From positions 1,054,001 through 1,118,000 of the forward strand of contig JADLSH010000186.1 of NCBI GenBank assembly GCA_016169945.1: a stretch of DNA of 64,000 bases. The letters run 5' to 3'. This stretch comes from Trachythela sp. YZ-2020 (lineage: Eukaryota > Cnidaria > Anthozoa > Malacalcyonacea > Clavulariidae). The notes beneath the pieces are model-generated. The model searched no databases and was not told where the DNA came from. It worked only from the letters and a program-made list of their open reading frames with translations. This document shows positions 31,668-42,248 of this stretch, piece after piece; the stretch's first letter is position 1, and every line of letters starts with the position of its first letter. Position numbers and translations under genes: made by a program.

Positions 31668-31818
31668 ATAGCACGGTTCGAGAAGTATTAATGAAAAATT
31701 GCACGCGTGTTTGGCGAAATATTCGTAATACCGCCAGTGCGAAGCACGAGCGGTATTACGAATATTTCGCCAAACACAAGTGCGATTTTTCATTAATACT
31801 TCGAGAACAAGTGCTATT
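31668..31818. repeat. 150-bp palindrome
   Basis: Arms of about 65 bp: gtttggcgaaatattcgtaa and its inverse, extending to gaagtattaatgaaaaat and to atagcac/gtgctat at the tips. The central loop is about 15 bp. It would form a cruciform or a foldback transcript. Confidence 0.88.
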
Positions 31819-31879
31819 TCGTATTAATATTATTATTAACAATTTTTACTCAATTTTTACTCAATTGACGTTGCTCAAT

Positions 31880-31945
31880 TTTTACTAGGGGTATTTGGGA
31901 GAAAATACCACATGTGGTATTTTCTCCCAAATACCCATAGTAAAA
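31880..31945. repeat. near-perfect short palindrome
   Basis: gggagaaaataccacatgtg and its inverse meet at the central catatg-like acatgt, with arms of about 28 bp and almost no loop. It lies only 60 bp from the previous palindrome. Confidence 0.9.
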
Positions 31946-33786
31946 AGAATTAAGAGAAAATTTTGATGTTCTTATCCAATCAGAAACGAGGAAAATTGTT
32001 AATAATGATATTAATCAAATAATTTTGCTTCGTTGTTTCGGCAAGTTCGTTTTTTTTAAATAATTAATGAGTATTCCTGAGTTACTTCCGCATTATTTCC
32101 TTAAACTAACCAGAAACGGATTAAATACTTATAGATTCCCGGATATTTAATACGCATTTTCACAAAAATGTTCAATATTTTATAACCATTTTATAAGACT
32201 GTAAAATATATAAATGATTACTTGTATTAAACACGTGCATGGTAAAAATACAATAAAAGTCAAATTTATCTAATCTATTATGCTAAAGTTTGCAAACACA
32301 CCAGGTTTAATTAACATAAATACTATTATAGTTTCCCAAAACAATTTGCATAATCATGAAATTTGGCTAACATTACTAAAGTGCACCATGAATGGTTGAT
32401 AGTTAACACCGACATAATGACTCAGAACACTGTTTTGAATAAACTAAGTACAATCGCCATACAAAATGTCAATGGGCGGCCATTTCCTCATAACTTGAGA
32501 GCTTACATGAAAGAGCATGTCATGTGACTATTATATTTCCAAAAGATCGAAGATGATTAATAAGGACCTTTTGCTAGACTGACAGTGTTGTATACTTGTA
32601 TCAACAAGATGAAGGAATTTATCTGCAAGAGAAAACAGAAATAATAGTAAATCCCTGATGAAATGGCCAGAAACAGTTGTAGAACAATAATGCCAAAAGT
32701 GTATTTGCAATCCAATCCAATGTAGAAAATGATATGCCAGTTACTGTCCCAATAATCTTTCAAATACAAAACAATAAAATATGAATCAATACCAAATTCT
32801 AATAACATTTCCTGAAGGGAGCTGCAGTCAGTGATGGTAACACGTCCATATTCAGAGCTTAAAATGTATATCGCGAGTATTTTTCTCAGCATACCCACAT
32901 ATTTTTCCATGAAGCTTAACTAATGAAGATAATTTTAAGCCATATTTCAGAAAAAGGACATGGGAAAAATCTTACGATATGTTTGTTTATATGCCATATC
33001 ACCACTGAAATTCACAAAGCAAGCACACCTATATTTAAGACTGCCGTAAGACACTCAAACCCACACAAATCAATGCGTCATTTCTGAACTCATCACAACC
33101 TATATACTTGACCATCTTCAAGAACATTTTTGCTGCTATTCTTACTTTATAACAAAGCAACACAGGAGCAATTTTATAAGCATTTGCCAACAAGATATAT
33201 TCACCGCATAAGTACATTTAGCAACTACAACATCTTGCACACTTTTGCAATGAATGTTTCAGATTTTAATAGAACAAAGGAAGATTGAACTTTCATAAAA
33301 TACCTTTTCTAACAAAGGTTACGACCAGATTTTTCAAAATTCAGGGAGGAATATGTGTCATTTTCTTCAAAATGCGTATTTTAAGACACTTAATTATGAT
33401 TCCTGATGAGGAAAAGCAAACAAATTATTGAACATATACATGTGCCAATGACAACAACTGAGCTTCTATTAGTAGTAAAATATGAACACTTGCTTGTTTT
33501 CAGATTGCTTTTTCCTGTTTCTTCAATTCTGACAATGAGTGAAAAATTCCATTTGTCGCCTATTCGTTAATAGAAATCCTTCGCGTATTTTCAAATGATT
33601 AAGTCCTAATATCCTTTGGTAAAACACCACAACTTAATTTTTTAAGAAATACTTCAATTTCCATAAACAGTCCAGTAAGAAATCCACTGAAAATCCATCT
33701 TTTCAACGTTCGAAGAATAAAATGGCTGCTGAAGATGTGCGCCCACGATATTTTAGACAGCGTCTGGAATTTTTCCAGCTGGTAGT

Positions 33787-33914
33787 TACTTCATCTTACA
33801 CGGATATTTTGGATCCGTATGACCCTGACCTTAAACCTACCTCTATCATTAATAACCCTAATGAACCCTAACGCATATGTACGGATCCAAAATATCCGTG
33901 CAATTTGAAGTACT
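33787..33914. repeat. palindromic MITE-like sequence
   Basis: Arms cacggatattttggatccgt and inverse, with a ~60-bp loop containing ccctaa-type words. The outer few bases (acttcat/ttgaagt) also pair. It lies ~120 bp before exon 3. Confidence 0.8.
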
Positions 33915-34031
33915 TACCGCTCAGCCGAGATTCTTGTGCACTTGCATAATGAGCCTCTGACTCGGGTGAATCAAACAATCACACCCTTTGCAAACGATAT
34001 TTAATAAGTTATTTATATTATTGTTATCAAG

Positions 34032-34377
34032 GTGAACAAGTTATTCAAGGACATTTTAAATTACTGGGGCATGTTTTTGTCCGGTCATGAATCTACCTAT
34101 GTCTTGAATGATGATGAACATTCAGGCTGGTTTGGTAAAGATGCAATGGAAACGACACTGCCAAATTTCGTTGAAGAATTTGAATGTAATCCAAGTAAAC
34201 CGCATTACGGCTTCACATCCTGGGATGATTTTTCCTGAGGAAATATCGTAAAGGAATTCGTCCAGTCGAAGCCCCTGATGATGATAGTGTTGTAGCGAAT
34301 GCCTGTGAGTCTGCGCCATTCAAGCTGGCGTTAATGACGAGATTGGTTCTGGATCAAGAATCAACATTACTCCTTAG
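34032..34377 (+). pseudogene. PSDC/PsiD-like decarboxylase, exon 3 (frameshifted)
   Basis: Reads VNKLFKDILNYWGMFLSG, GWFGKDAM and PHYGFTSWDDF, family landmarks at the join of the PSDC and decarboxylase domains. At the T-run 34229-34233 the frame is lost. In another frame the downstream part reads RKYRKGIRPVEAPDDDSVV and NACESAPFKLAL, and after a second shift near 34349 FWIKNQHYSL. It ends at TTA-G|gtgagc in phase 1. The regions are all conserved, so decay is recent or the indels are consensus errors. Confidence 0.85.
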
Positions 34378-34818
34378 GTGAGCATTGGTGATAGATACAG
34401 TTAGCATGCTACAATTATTGGAAAAGTATTTTGGACCGCTCGAGCGTAAATATCTATCATCGTGTTTTGACGGATCATTCCCTTGCAAAAACAGCAAATG
34501 CCCCGCAGCCACCATCTTCCAATATTGAACAGTATACAAATGGGTTTCAAATCTAACATTGTGCGGGGAGGGTGTCTCAAAACATGGAAATATATTTATC
34601 TAAGGATGGATGATATTTTAGTTAACAGCTAAGTGTCCAACGGATTTTTGGTGTGATTGTAACCCTTACACTGAGTTTAGCCCGCGACTGTAGGTTGAGT
34701 GTAGGGTGTTTACCTTAGTTTTTCGACTTATCATGACCTTTTGGTTCGGGTGAATTTGGGAACGACACCTTGTGAAATCGGATTTGATAAACAACTGAAT
34801 TACTAAAATATTACTTAG

Positions 34819-35343
34819 ATCATATGCTGAACAATGATAGCCTAGCAAAAAGTTTTATGGTGGAACAGTGTATCAAGCTTTCCTGAGCGGGGCTAGTTAT
34901 CATCGATGGCACAGTCCAGTCTCTGGTTATATTTTGAAAACAGAGTTGGTTGATGGCTCTTACTTCAGCCGAACAAACCACATCCAAGCTGATGCCACAC
35001 CCAATGAAAATCAAGCTTACCTATGCCACGTTGCTGCACGAGGTATTGTCTATATCTCGGCTGATAATCCTGATATTGGTCTGATAGTTTTCGTCTCAGT
35101 CGGTATGGTCGAAGCCTCTACCAACGATATTACGGTGAAAGCTGGAGATTATGTAAAAAAGGGGGATGAGATGGGGATGAGATTGGTATGTTTCATTTTG
35201 GTGGCTCTACCCATTGCCTCGTGTTCCAGCCTCGAGTGAATGTTACGTTTGATTTGCGTGGTCAAACACCTGGCACGCATAAAGATTTGTTTAATATTCC
35301 AGTTCGATCGAAAATTGCAGTGGTTGCTAAATTAAGAAAATAA
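34819..35343 (+). pseudogene. PSDC/PsiD-like decarboxylase, exon 4 (terminal, frameshifted)
   Basis: Acceptor attacttag; phase 1 joins to DHMLNNDSLAKSF. A shift at the T-run 34853-34856 leads into VYQAFLSGASYHRWHSPVSG, AARGIVYISADNPDIGL and SVGMVEASTNDITVKAG. A tandem 11-bp duplication (ggggatgagat, 35162-35183) shifts the frame again. After it comes the self-cleavage/pyruvoyl motif G-G-S-T-H (35200-35214), then FDLRGQTPG and NIPVRSKIAVV with stop TAA at 35341. An AATAAA overlaps the stop. The catalytic Ser codon is present. In family members this Ser becomes the pyruvoyl cofactor of an amino-acid or phospholipid decarboxylase; the substrate cannot be told from sequence. Confidence 0.88.
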
Positions 35344-35660
35344 AGAAGTCAAATACCATTGACCTGCATACGATTTTACATATCTCATTTTTACATATCT
35401 CGATTTTACATATCTCACGAATAGATTTTCGCAAGTTATATGTTGTGTTGAAAATTGGAAATGTCTAAATTATATAAAAACCCTGACTTTCAGGAGTCCT
35501 ATATGTTTCGATCATTTTCAAAAAGAAATACTATAGTTGATGAATACCTTGAACATTATTCCACTTTTGTAATCCTGTTGTATAAATATATTTCAAATGC
35601 ATGAGATGAATATGACTTGACTAGATATAAGAACAAGAATGCAGTTCGTATTGCCTGGTG
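35344..35660. other. 3' flank of the decarboxylase gene
   Basis: AT-rich; a short motif ttttacatatctc is repeated three times near 35373-35415. The Penelope-like element starts just after it. Confidence 0.5.
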
Positions 35661-36576
35661 AGGTTATCTTGCTAACACATAATAGGCTGAGCACATCTGT
35701 CTTTTACAAGTCTACTGACTCCCACAGCTATCTTCTCTTCTCATCCTGTCATCCTAAGCACACTAAAACTGCTATCCCTTACCCTCAATTCTTACGTTTT
35801 CGTCGCCTCTGCAGTGAAGACGACGACTTCGATGCCAAATGTTCAGAAATGAGAAGCTTTTTTGTGAATCGTGGTTATCCTTCCCACCTTTTAGATACTG
35901 CCCTTAACAAGGCCTCCCTTATACCCCGTTCAGACACCTTAAGAGAACCTTCGGTTGCAATTTCTAATAAAAAAGTACTTTTAGTTTTAACCTTTCATCC
36001 CTTCAATTTTAAAGTAAGGGACATCATTTGCCGGAATGTTAATCTACTTAAAAATGACCCTGCAACGTCTTCCATTTTCTCCGAGACCCCACTAGTCTCT
36101 TTTCGACACAGTAAAAACATCCGGGAAACCCTAGTGCACAGATCACTGCGACAGGACTCTGTGTCACCAGCTGGCACTGTTTCTTGTGGTCGTGCTAAGT
36201 GCTACACTTGTAAGCATTTAAACCTCGCCACCTGTATTTCGGCTCCAAAATCTCAGTTTGTCATCAAGCACAGTTTCACGTGCATATCCTCCAACCTCGT
36301 TTACTGCATCTCTTGCAGCAAATGTGGCTTGCTCTACATCGGAGAGACTGGAATACGTCTAGGCGATAGGTTTGCTGAGCACTTGCGTGATGTTAAGAAC
36401 AATGTGCACAACAAACCGGTTGCTAGGCACTTCAACAGTGCCAACCACTCCTTTTCTTATACGAAAATATGCGCCATTCATCCCATGATACCCGTCGGAA
36501 GCAAGAAAAGCGTCTCATTTTTAAACTTGGCACCATTCAACCTGATGGTATCAATGAGCGCCTCTCCTTCATCTAG
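35661..36576 (+). pseudogene. Penelope-like element ORF, 5'-truncated: end of RT plus GIY-YIG endonuclease
   Basis: Begins in the RT thumb/linker (FYKSTDSHSYLLFSSCHP, then SIPY-type block AIPYPQFLRFRRLC). Then a Cys motif (CGRAKCYTCKHL), IKHSFTCISSNLVYCISC and the GIY-YIG endonuclease: LLYIGETGIRLGDRFAEHL with PVARHFNSANHS. After about 36480 the frame shifts by one; in the other frame it ends in LGTIQPDGINERLSF and TAG at 36574. Most of the RT is missing. PLEs use the GIY-YIG nuclease for target-primed integration. The element continues after the inserted DNA at 36804-38083 into the hammerhead motif. Confidence 0.88.
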
Positions 36577-36803
36577 CTCATTCTTTTCTCTCAAATACTT
36601 ATATACTTTCCTCTATATCCCATCTTCCCTTCCCTTGTACGACATTTAAACTATTTTGGTAAGTGTAACGCCTGTGCACAGGCCTTCGACCCTATAATCG
36701 GGCCGAAGCCTGCACGCAGGCTATATCTTTACATATTAATTCTATTTTGTAATGATTGTTATGACTACTTTATTTTCATTGGTTAATATTTTGTTCACGT
36801 GAC

Positions 36804-38083
36804 CATAGGCGTACGGGAGGGTGGGGCTGGGGGGGCTGCAGCCCCCCCAATTTTTTGAGAATTTATCTATTCGGGCAAAAATTGTCTTGTCATTCGGGCA
36901 ACGACGGTCTGGTGATTAGACGAATATATTGATCCATAAAGCGGAACAGAAGTATTATTTCAACAAGTTCAACTTTTACAGGTTCAATCATGCACTGTAA
37001 ATCTGTAATGGCAACGTTTGTGTATATTTATTAATACCATAGATCGCATAGCTGGATTCAAGCATGTTGCGTCAGGTTAACCTTTATTAAAGGTCAAGTG
37101 CTCTAACTTAATCGGATTTGGTTTTGATTTTTACGCACATACCACAGACGTAAATCCCCACAGAAACGGCTAGAACGAAGGAACAATTGCTATGGCTACT
37201 AATAAAATGTCACTACTGTATTCATGCCTATATTCAGCAGTTTACCTAGCATAATGTAGGCTATACAACTATTAAACTATATAAGTATATAGTATATAGC
37301 TACACATATTGCGAAGGTGTGGTATCATAAGTGTGCGTAGTAACAATCGGATCAGTAATGTTTATCTCCTTTGATAGCATTGGTTGCGTAAATACAGTCT
37401 CTGGCCTTGGGCGGCACCGCGGCTATGACACAGCAGTCACAATCTCGTACCCAGAGTGTATCCTGTTCGCGGTTAGCGTTTGATACACTCTGGGATAATA
37501 GGCAACCGGAACCCCTAAATCGAGGGGTTCCGGTTATCCTGCTCTGCTGAGAGATCTTTCAGCGCTCTTCGCCGCTTGAAAACTTATCTTCGAAGTACAA
37601 TGGGCCAAAAACGGTTAAACAGCATTGCCCTTATCAATGTTGAGAGAGCTTATGCAAATAGTACTTTCAAGAACGATATGGAAAAGATAATTGACACTTT
37701 TGGACAGCGACGTAATCGTAAATCTTAATTCTTCTAGTCTAGATCGTAGCAATCTTAACTAATTTATCATTTTGCCAAACTAAATTCCTTGCACGTCTTG
37801 TGCTATACATGAGAGAATTTCACATATCAAATAAAATGTTGTTACGTTAGTAACTTTCTCTTTCTTTGTAAATCGTAATGAATATATTTAGCTTATAATT
37901 GAAATGGCTAGGGACGACATATTTCTTTTTATATCACGTTTGTCAATCAACAAAGGAAAGCCTTTCATTTGTAGTCTTCTCAGATTATATAATTTTATGA
38001 TGACGTCACGAAATCTATGACGTCATGTCATTCGGGCAAATTCAGTCCAGCCCCCCCAAAAAAAATGTGCCCGTACGCCTATG
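36804..38083. mobile_element. 1.28-kb hAT/P-like non-autonomous transposon with 8-bp target duplication
   Basis: Ends are cataggcgtacgg and its inverse ccgtacgcctatg, with further paired C/G tracts just inside. Both sides carry cacgtgac (36796-36803 and 38084-38091). The target is the 3' untranslated region of the Penelope-like element. No transposase. Contains a double hairpin at about 37449-37546. Eight-bp duplications are typical of hAT and P superfamilies; I favour hAT because of the other hAT-like elements in the window. Confidence 0.9.
37449..37546. repeat. two adjacent perfect hairpins inside the 1.28-kb transposon
   Basis: cccagagtgtatc pairs with gatacactctggg across a 19-bp loop. 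Then, after 8 bp, aaccggaacccct pairs with aggggttccggtt across a 5-bp loop. Both stems are 13 bp. Function unknown. Confidence 0.8.
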
Positions 38084-38144
38084 CACGTGACAGCTTTTAT
38101 AGCGTTGCTATAAAAGCTGATGTAATGTGTTTATCTGTCTACTA

Positions 38145-38190
38145 ATTTCTCCTGACGAAGGGCTTTAGCTCGAAACGTCGAGATTTTGTT
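38145..38190 (+). ncRNA. hammerhead ribozyme motif of the Penelope-like element
   Basis: Core CTGACGA at 38152-38158, stem II agggc-ttta-gctc, GAAA at 38172-38175, then CGTCGAG with the expected cleavage after GTC. PLEs are known to carry minimal type I hammerhead ribozymes in their terminal repeats. Both core boxes are intact, so self-cleavage is plausible. It follows the GIY-YIG ORF on the same strand once the 1.28-kb insert is discounted. The same tail downstream (gattttgtttatatctttta) recurs in the palindrome at 22391. Confidence 0.8.
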
Positions 38191-38540
38191 TATATCTTTT
38201 AGGCATACCCGAAGCAACCCTCAATTTGTTTTATCTTGCTAAAGGTATTTTTGTATATTGTGCCTCCGCTGGACGGTACCTGAGGCGTAGCCAGAGTGGG
38301 GGCCGGGGGACACGGCTCCCCCTGGCAAAATTGTCGTGCCACCTTGCCAAAATTGTCGGAAATGCAGTCCATTATATAGCATGTGTTTACTTATTCATTA
38401 TTTTGTAATTTTAAGTTTTATTTTGCCATGTTTTAAGTGTTTTGCGTTGCTTAACAATTCAGTAAAGTAGTTATGTGTTAAATGACGTTATAATATAACA
38501 TTTATAGTACGCGCGTGCTGATTGGTCGAGAAGCGTGTTT

Positions 38541-38900
38541 CTATTTAACAATTAGTCGCCGAAGGCGAGGTGATTACAAGCCTATAGTCATTGAGCCGAA
38601 GGCGATGTGACTATAGGCTTGTAATCACCGAGCCTGAGGCGACTAATTGTTTTAGTAGAAATTTCAAAGAGAAAAACAAACACAGAAAGTTATGAGGTCA
38701 GTTGAAAAGGCTATAGGACAAAACAAAAACAAACAATTTCGTGAGAAAAATACTTTGGAAGGGCTCAAATACAAAGTAGAATGGTTTTAAAAATATATCA
38801 CAGCTAGGTTTTTGCTGAATATACGATTTTTGTTTTAAATTCGGCAGCTTGCGAAGAAGCGACATTGGTGGTGGTGCGTTGGGGGGCATCGTTTTTTTTG
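38541..38900. mobile_element. foldback repeat family, copy 2 (internally deleted)
   Basis: Begins with the same ~100-bp hairpin as 26285 and continues through agagaaaaacaaacacagaa. It lacks about 230 bp present in copy 1 (roughly 26635-26865) and about 60 bp near 26460-26540. It ends after ttcggcagcttgcgaagaag, where copy 1 goes on. Confidence 0.8.
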
Positions 38901-39336
38901 TTGGGGAGGGGGGAGGGCGCCTTCGTTTTTGGCTAGGCAATAAAATGACTGTTTCGCCCCATATTGTGGCTCATCAGCATGCCTAGGAAACACAATTTGC
39001 CATATATTATGCTTCTAGATATCGATTACAAACAGCGTAACACCAAACCATGCGGCCAAAGACTCAAAATTTCGACATAGCAATTTGTGTTAATACTCTT
39101 GTGTAGCATTAATATTTGGTGCGGTCTATAAAAATACATCAGCAATACCTTGGCTGATACAAATATTATAACAAATGCCAATATAACGACTATATAATAA
39201 TATAAATGACATTTTGACCAATCGCAAGTATATGCTAATTCAGCCAAGCGACTTTTACCGGCGTAAAATAGACACACTGGTAATACTCAGTAATAGTATT
39301 AGTATCAGACTATAAACGAATATAATATAATTTATT

Positions 39337-39525
39337 TTAATACCCTGTCCCTGTTCTTATTTTGTTGACGAGCAATTCTGCGATGAAAATTTCTGCGCCA
39401 AAATCTCTCGGCAGACTGATATCGGTGTCATTGATAGCATCTAAAGCTCTTGGACAGATCTTGTTTCCAAAGTGTGCATTTGCTTGAATGGATCTGTGTT
39501 CATCTTTTCCAAGGACTTTAGATCG
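39337..39525 (-). CDS. isolated exon-like frame, unrecognised
   Basis: A 62-codon minus-strand frame ends in TAA. It contains HFGNKICPRALDAINDTDIS and RDFGAEIFIAELLVNKI, protein-like in composition. No start, acceptor or partner exon was identified, and I do not recognise a family. Could be a fragment of a transposase. Confidence 0.2.
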   Translation of the reverse strand, partial: RSKVLGKDEHRSIQANAHFGNKICPRALDAINDTDISLPRDFGAEIFIAELLVNKIRTGTGY

Positions 39526-39832
39526 TCACTTTGAAATGCAGACTGAACAGTTTCATAAATTATACATATATATATTATTCAGCTCACTCCCCGTCGGGGC
39601 TTTTCAGTGGCCGATTACATCAAGTATTTCGCTTACCTATATTAAGTACTTAGCCTACACTATATATTTTTACAACATTTGTGATATTACTTTCCTAATC
39701 TATATATCCTAACCCATGTATCCTTTCCCATAAATTGACATTTTCGACTTGTATAAAACAATCTACAGTATACTCGATACTCAAACCAATTTGAACCTTT
39801 GCGGTCAAGTATTTTCATTTCGTATTGACTGA

Positions 39833-39905
39833 AGAATGCTGAATACCCCAAGGAGCGACTGCTGAATACCCGAAGGAGCGACTGCTGAATACCCCAAGTA
39901 GCGAA
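39833..39905. repeat. three copies of a 23-bp tandem repeat
   Basis: The unit tgctgaataccccaaggagc plus gac is repeated with single substitutions, the third copy being partial. The rest of 38901-42040 has no feature I can support. It is AT-rich, with scattered C/G-tract remnants near 41380. Confidence 0.75.
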
Positions 39906-42044
39906 TTAGTCAAGATGAGTCAAACAAATCGAGCCAATGAGAAAGGAGAACATTTCTTTAACCAGCCAATCAGAAAGCTCGAATATTACCGAAATGAGTC
40001 AGACCCCCGCAAACTTTAGTCAAAATTCAAATGGACAAATCAAATGCCTAGAATTCGCCTCAGATAACAGGTGGGAATTTTGCCAGAGCTGGTCAACAAA
40101 TTGCGGGCGCACGGAAAAAAATTATTTCAATATTTGTTAAAATGAGCAAAAACAAATTTCTGTGTGGTTTTTTGGCCAGAAAATAGTGGATGTATCAGTA
40201 CTAAAATATTTTCTACAAAGTTTATGACAAAATGAACAGGGGGAAAGAAATTGAACTGAAATCAGAGAAACATAAAGGATATTTTTCTACGACGGAACAC
40301 GAGCGAAATTTTACTACTGTTCGAAGATGCTAGTTGTCTTGGCCTCGTAAACATTTAAAATTAGAAAGTTTAACTTACGGTGGGTTTGAATTTCATTTTT
40401 CAACGCATGTTTCTATACAAAAATTGCTATAATAGTTTTCTCATTATCAAAACCTGTGAGATTTCGTACGGCCAAAATCGGCATTTTTCGAAAAATAGGA
40501 AAATGTCAAATTTTCAACTTAAGAATGCAAAAAATCTAGCCTAAAGCCTCAAAACGAGACTATCCTTAAACGGTAGTCTGAACCTTTCTTAATCCCTTAA
40601 TGAAATGATACCGCTGATACCAAAAACGGCGACACTATTTATGTGATCTGAAATTGTTCACAAAAGTACCTTTGAAAATGCTGCCAGAAATTCTATGTTT
40701 ATATTATTCTTGATTTTAAAGCGATCCAGTTGAGAGATTAATTAATTCCAGAAAAATGGGCAGTTTTTAAATCATATGAATATTTTGCTCTTTTTCTCTA
40801 ATATAATAAATAGTAATTCAAGGTGTGAAAATCAGCACAGTAAAATGATAAAGAAATTATAAAATATTTCAAAATTTTGTCGAGAGCCTCAAAACCAAAT
40901 ACGGTTTAAAATACCCCTAGTACCATATACATTATATTAGGGAAGAATTTGTTTACATCAAAATTCGCGCTAGTACGAATTTTGGTGATTTTCTGGGATG
41001 TTCCGTGGAATTCCGAGAGTCTCCGATCTTTTCCGATACGTATAAAGATTTTTTTACGCAATTTTTAAATTTTTAAAAGTTATTCATTTGCTTGCACTCT
41101 CAGTCAATCAATCAATTAAATAATTTCGGTTGGTAGAAAAAACTGTAGGTCAAAATTTGTAAGAATCGCTCAGAAATTCAATAGCCGAGTTTACTTGCCC
41201 CAGGTATCTTTTCTATCAACCGCTTTTTTACTGCAGGCGGCCGCTGCACGAAATTGATAACTGGAGTATTTCAAAATATTAAGTACTTCACGGTCGGCTC
41301 CAGCTGCATGAAATATTACAACTGGACTGTGTATTTTTATCTCTGCGCAATTTTTACCTTGTCTAAAACTCGCATGACTAGTTTGACTACCCCCAGATCC
41401 GCCCCTGTGAGAACAGTGAGATAGCTTACATAGCATTGCACTAGTCACCCCCGTGAATTTTCTCTATTTCCTGACAGAGATCATTGGACTTTGTTTGTTG
41501 TCAACCTTTCAATTCAACACATACTTGATCAAAATTTTGCAGAAAATATGGTCCACTTCACTGATGTCATTAGCTATGAAAACTAGTTTGGTTTTATCTA
41601 AACACTACATAACAATTGATTTATAAAGTCGGGTACAAAAGAAGAATTTACCGAACTTTCACAGTTTATGAAAATACATCAACTTATTGAAGAGACATGA
41701 TTGAAATGAACAATCAGAAAATGGAAGCTATGAGATGATCATCCCTTGAAGGATTCTGTTCTGACTTCTGTAAATTAAATCATAAGTAAAAAGATTCGTA
41801 TTTAATGCATTTATAGAACAACCCCGTAGCAGTTTTTAAGATGTTTGAGTTGCTCTTCTGGAAACAGCAATAGTGAAAGTAATGGTGACCACTCTACATT
41901 ATTCTGCAGCTTCTAGTTCCAAAGCTAATTACCTAGTCCAGTTGGACATACATTCACAAAATTATATTTGTATAAAAAGCCACAACCCCTATTTCTTTTG
42001 CCTATTTTTTGTTGTTTAACTGGTCGCAGAAAGAAAAATCCAAA

Positions 42045-42248
42045 ATGGCAAGCAAACTGAGGCATGGTTCAAACCAAGTATAGGTATATAAAGCAGAACT
42101 TAAAGACAGGGAACTTGAAATAATTATAAAACAGGAGCTAAAATTTCAGCGTATAAGATTTGAGGTTGAGCACGAAGAGATAAAGGTTCAATTTAGTGTT
42201 AGAGGAAAGGAAGGTGGTGTTGGCACTATAAAAGGACAACCTCACTGA
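42045..42248 (+). pseudogene. decayed coding-like frame, coiled-coil type
   Basis: ATG...TGA, 68 codons with one TAG after MASKLRHGSNQV. Downstream YKAELKDRELEIIIKQELKF and QRIRFEVEHEEIKV are heptad-like and charged, as in coiled coils. It may be a remnant of a gag-like or host coiled-coil exon. Not identified. Confidence 0.3.

Larger units (their letters stand above)
31488..34031. other. intron 2 of the decarboxylase gene
   Basis: 2.5 kb with several palindromes (listed separately) and otherwise AT-rich DNA. A minus-strand frame at 32557-32910 is hydrophobic but matches nothing. A plus-strand frame from ATG 33722 (MAAEDVRPRYFRQRLEFFQ) is exon-like but isolated. Confidence 0.5.

Noticed and set aside
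32557..32910. 117-codon minus-strand hydrophobic frame
   Set aside because: Low-complexity, AT-driven composition, no family motif, no splice or polyadenylation context; probably chance within intron 2.
38698..38940. 80-codon Pro-rich minus-strand frame
   Set aside because: It runs across the foldback repeat and a G-rich simple sequence; no conservation with copy 1.
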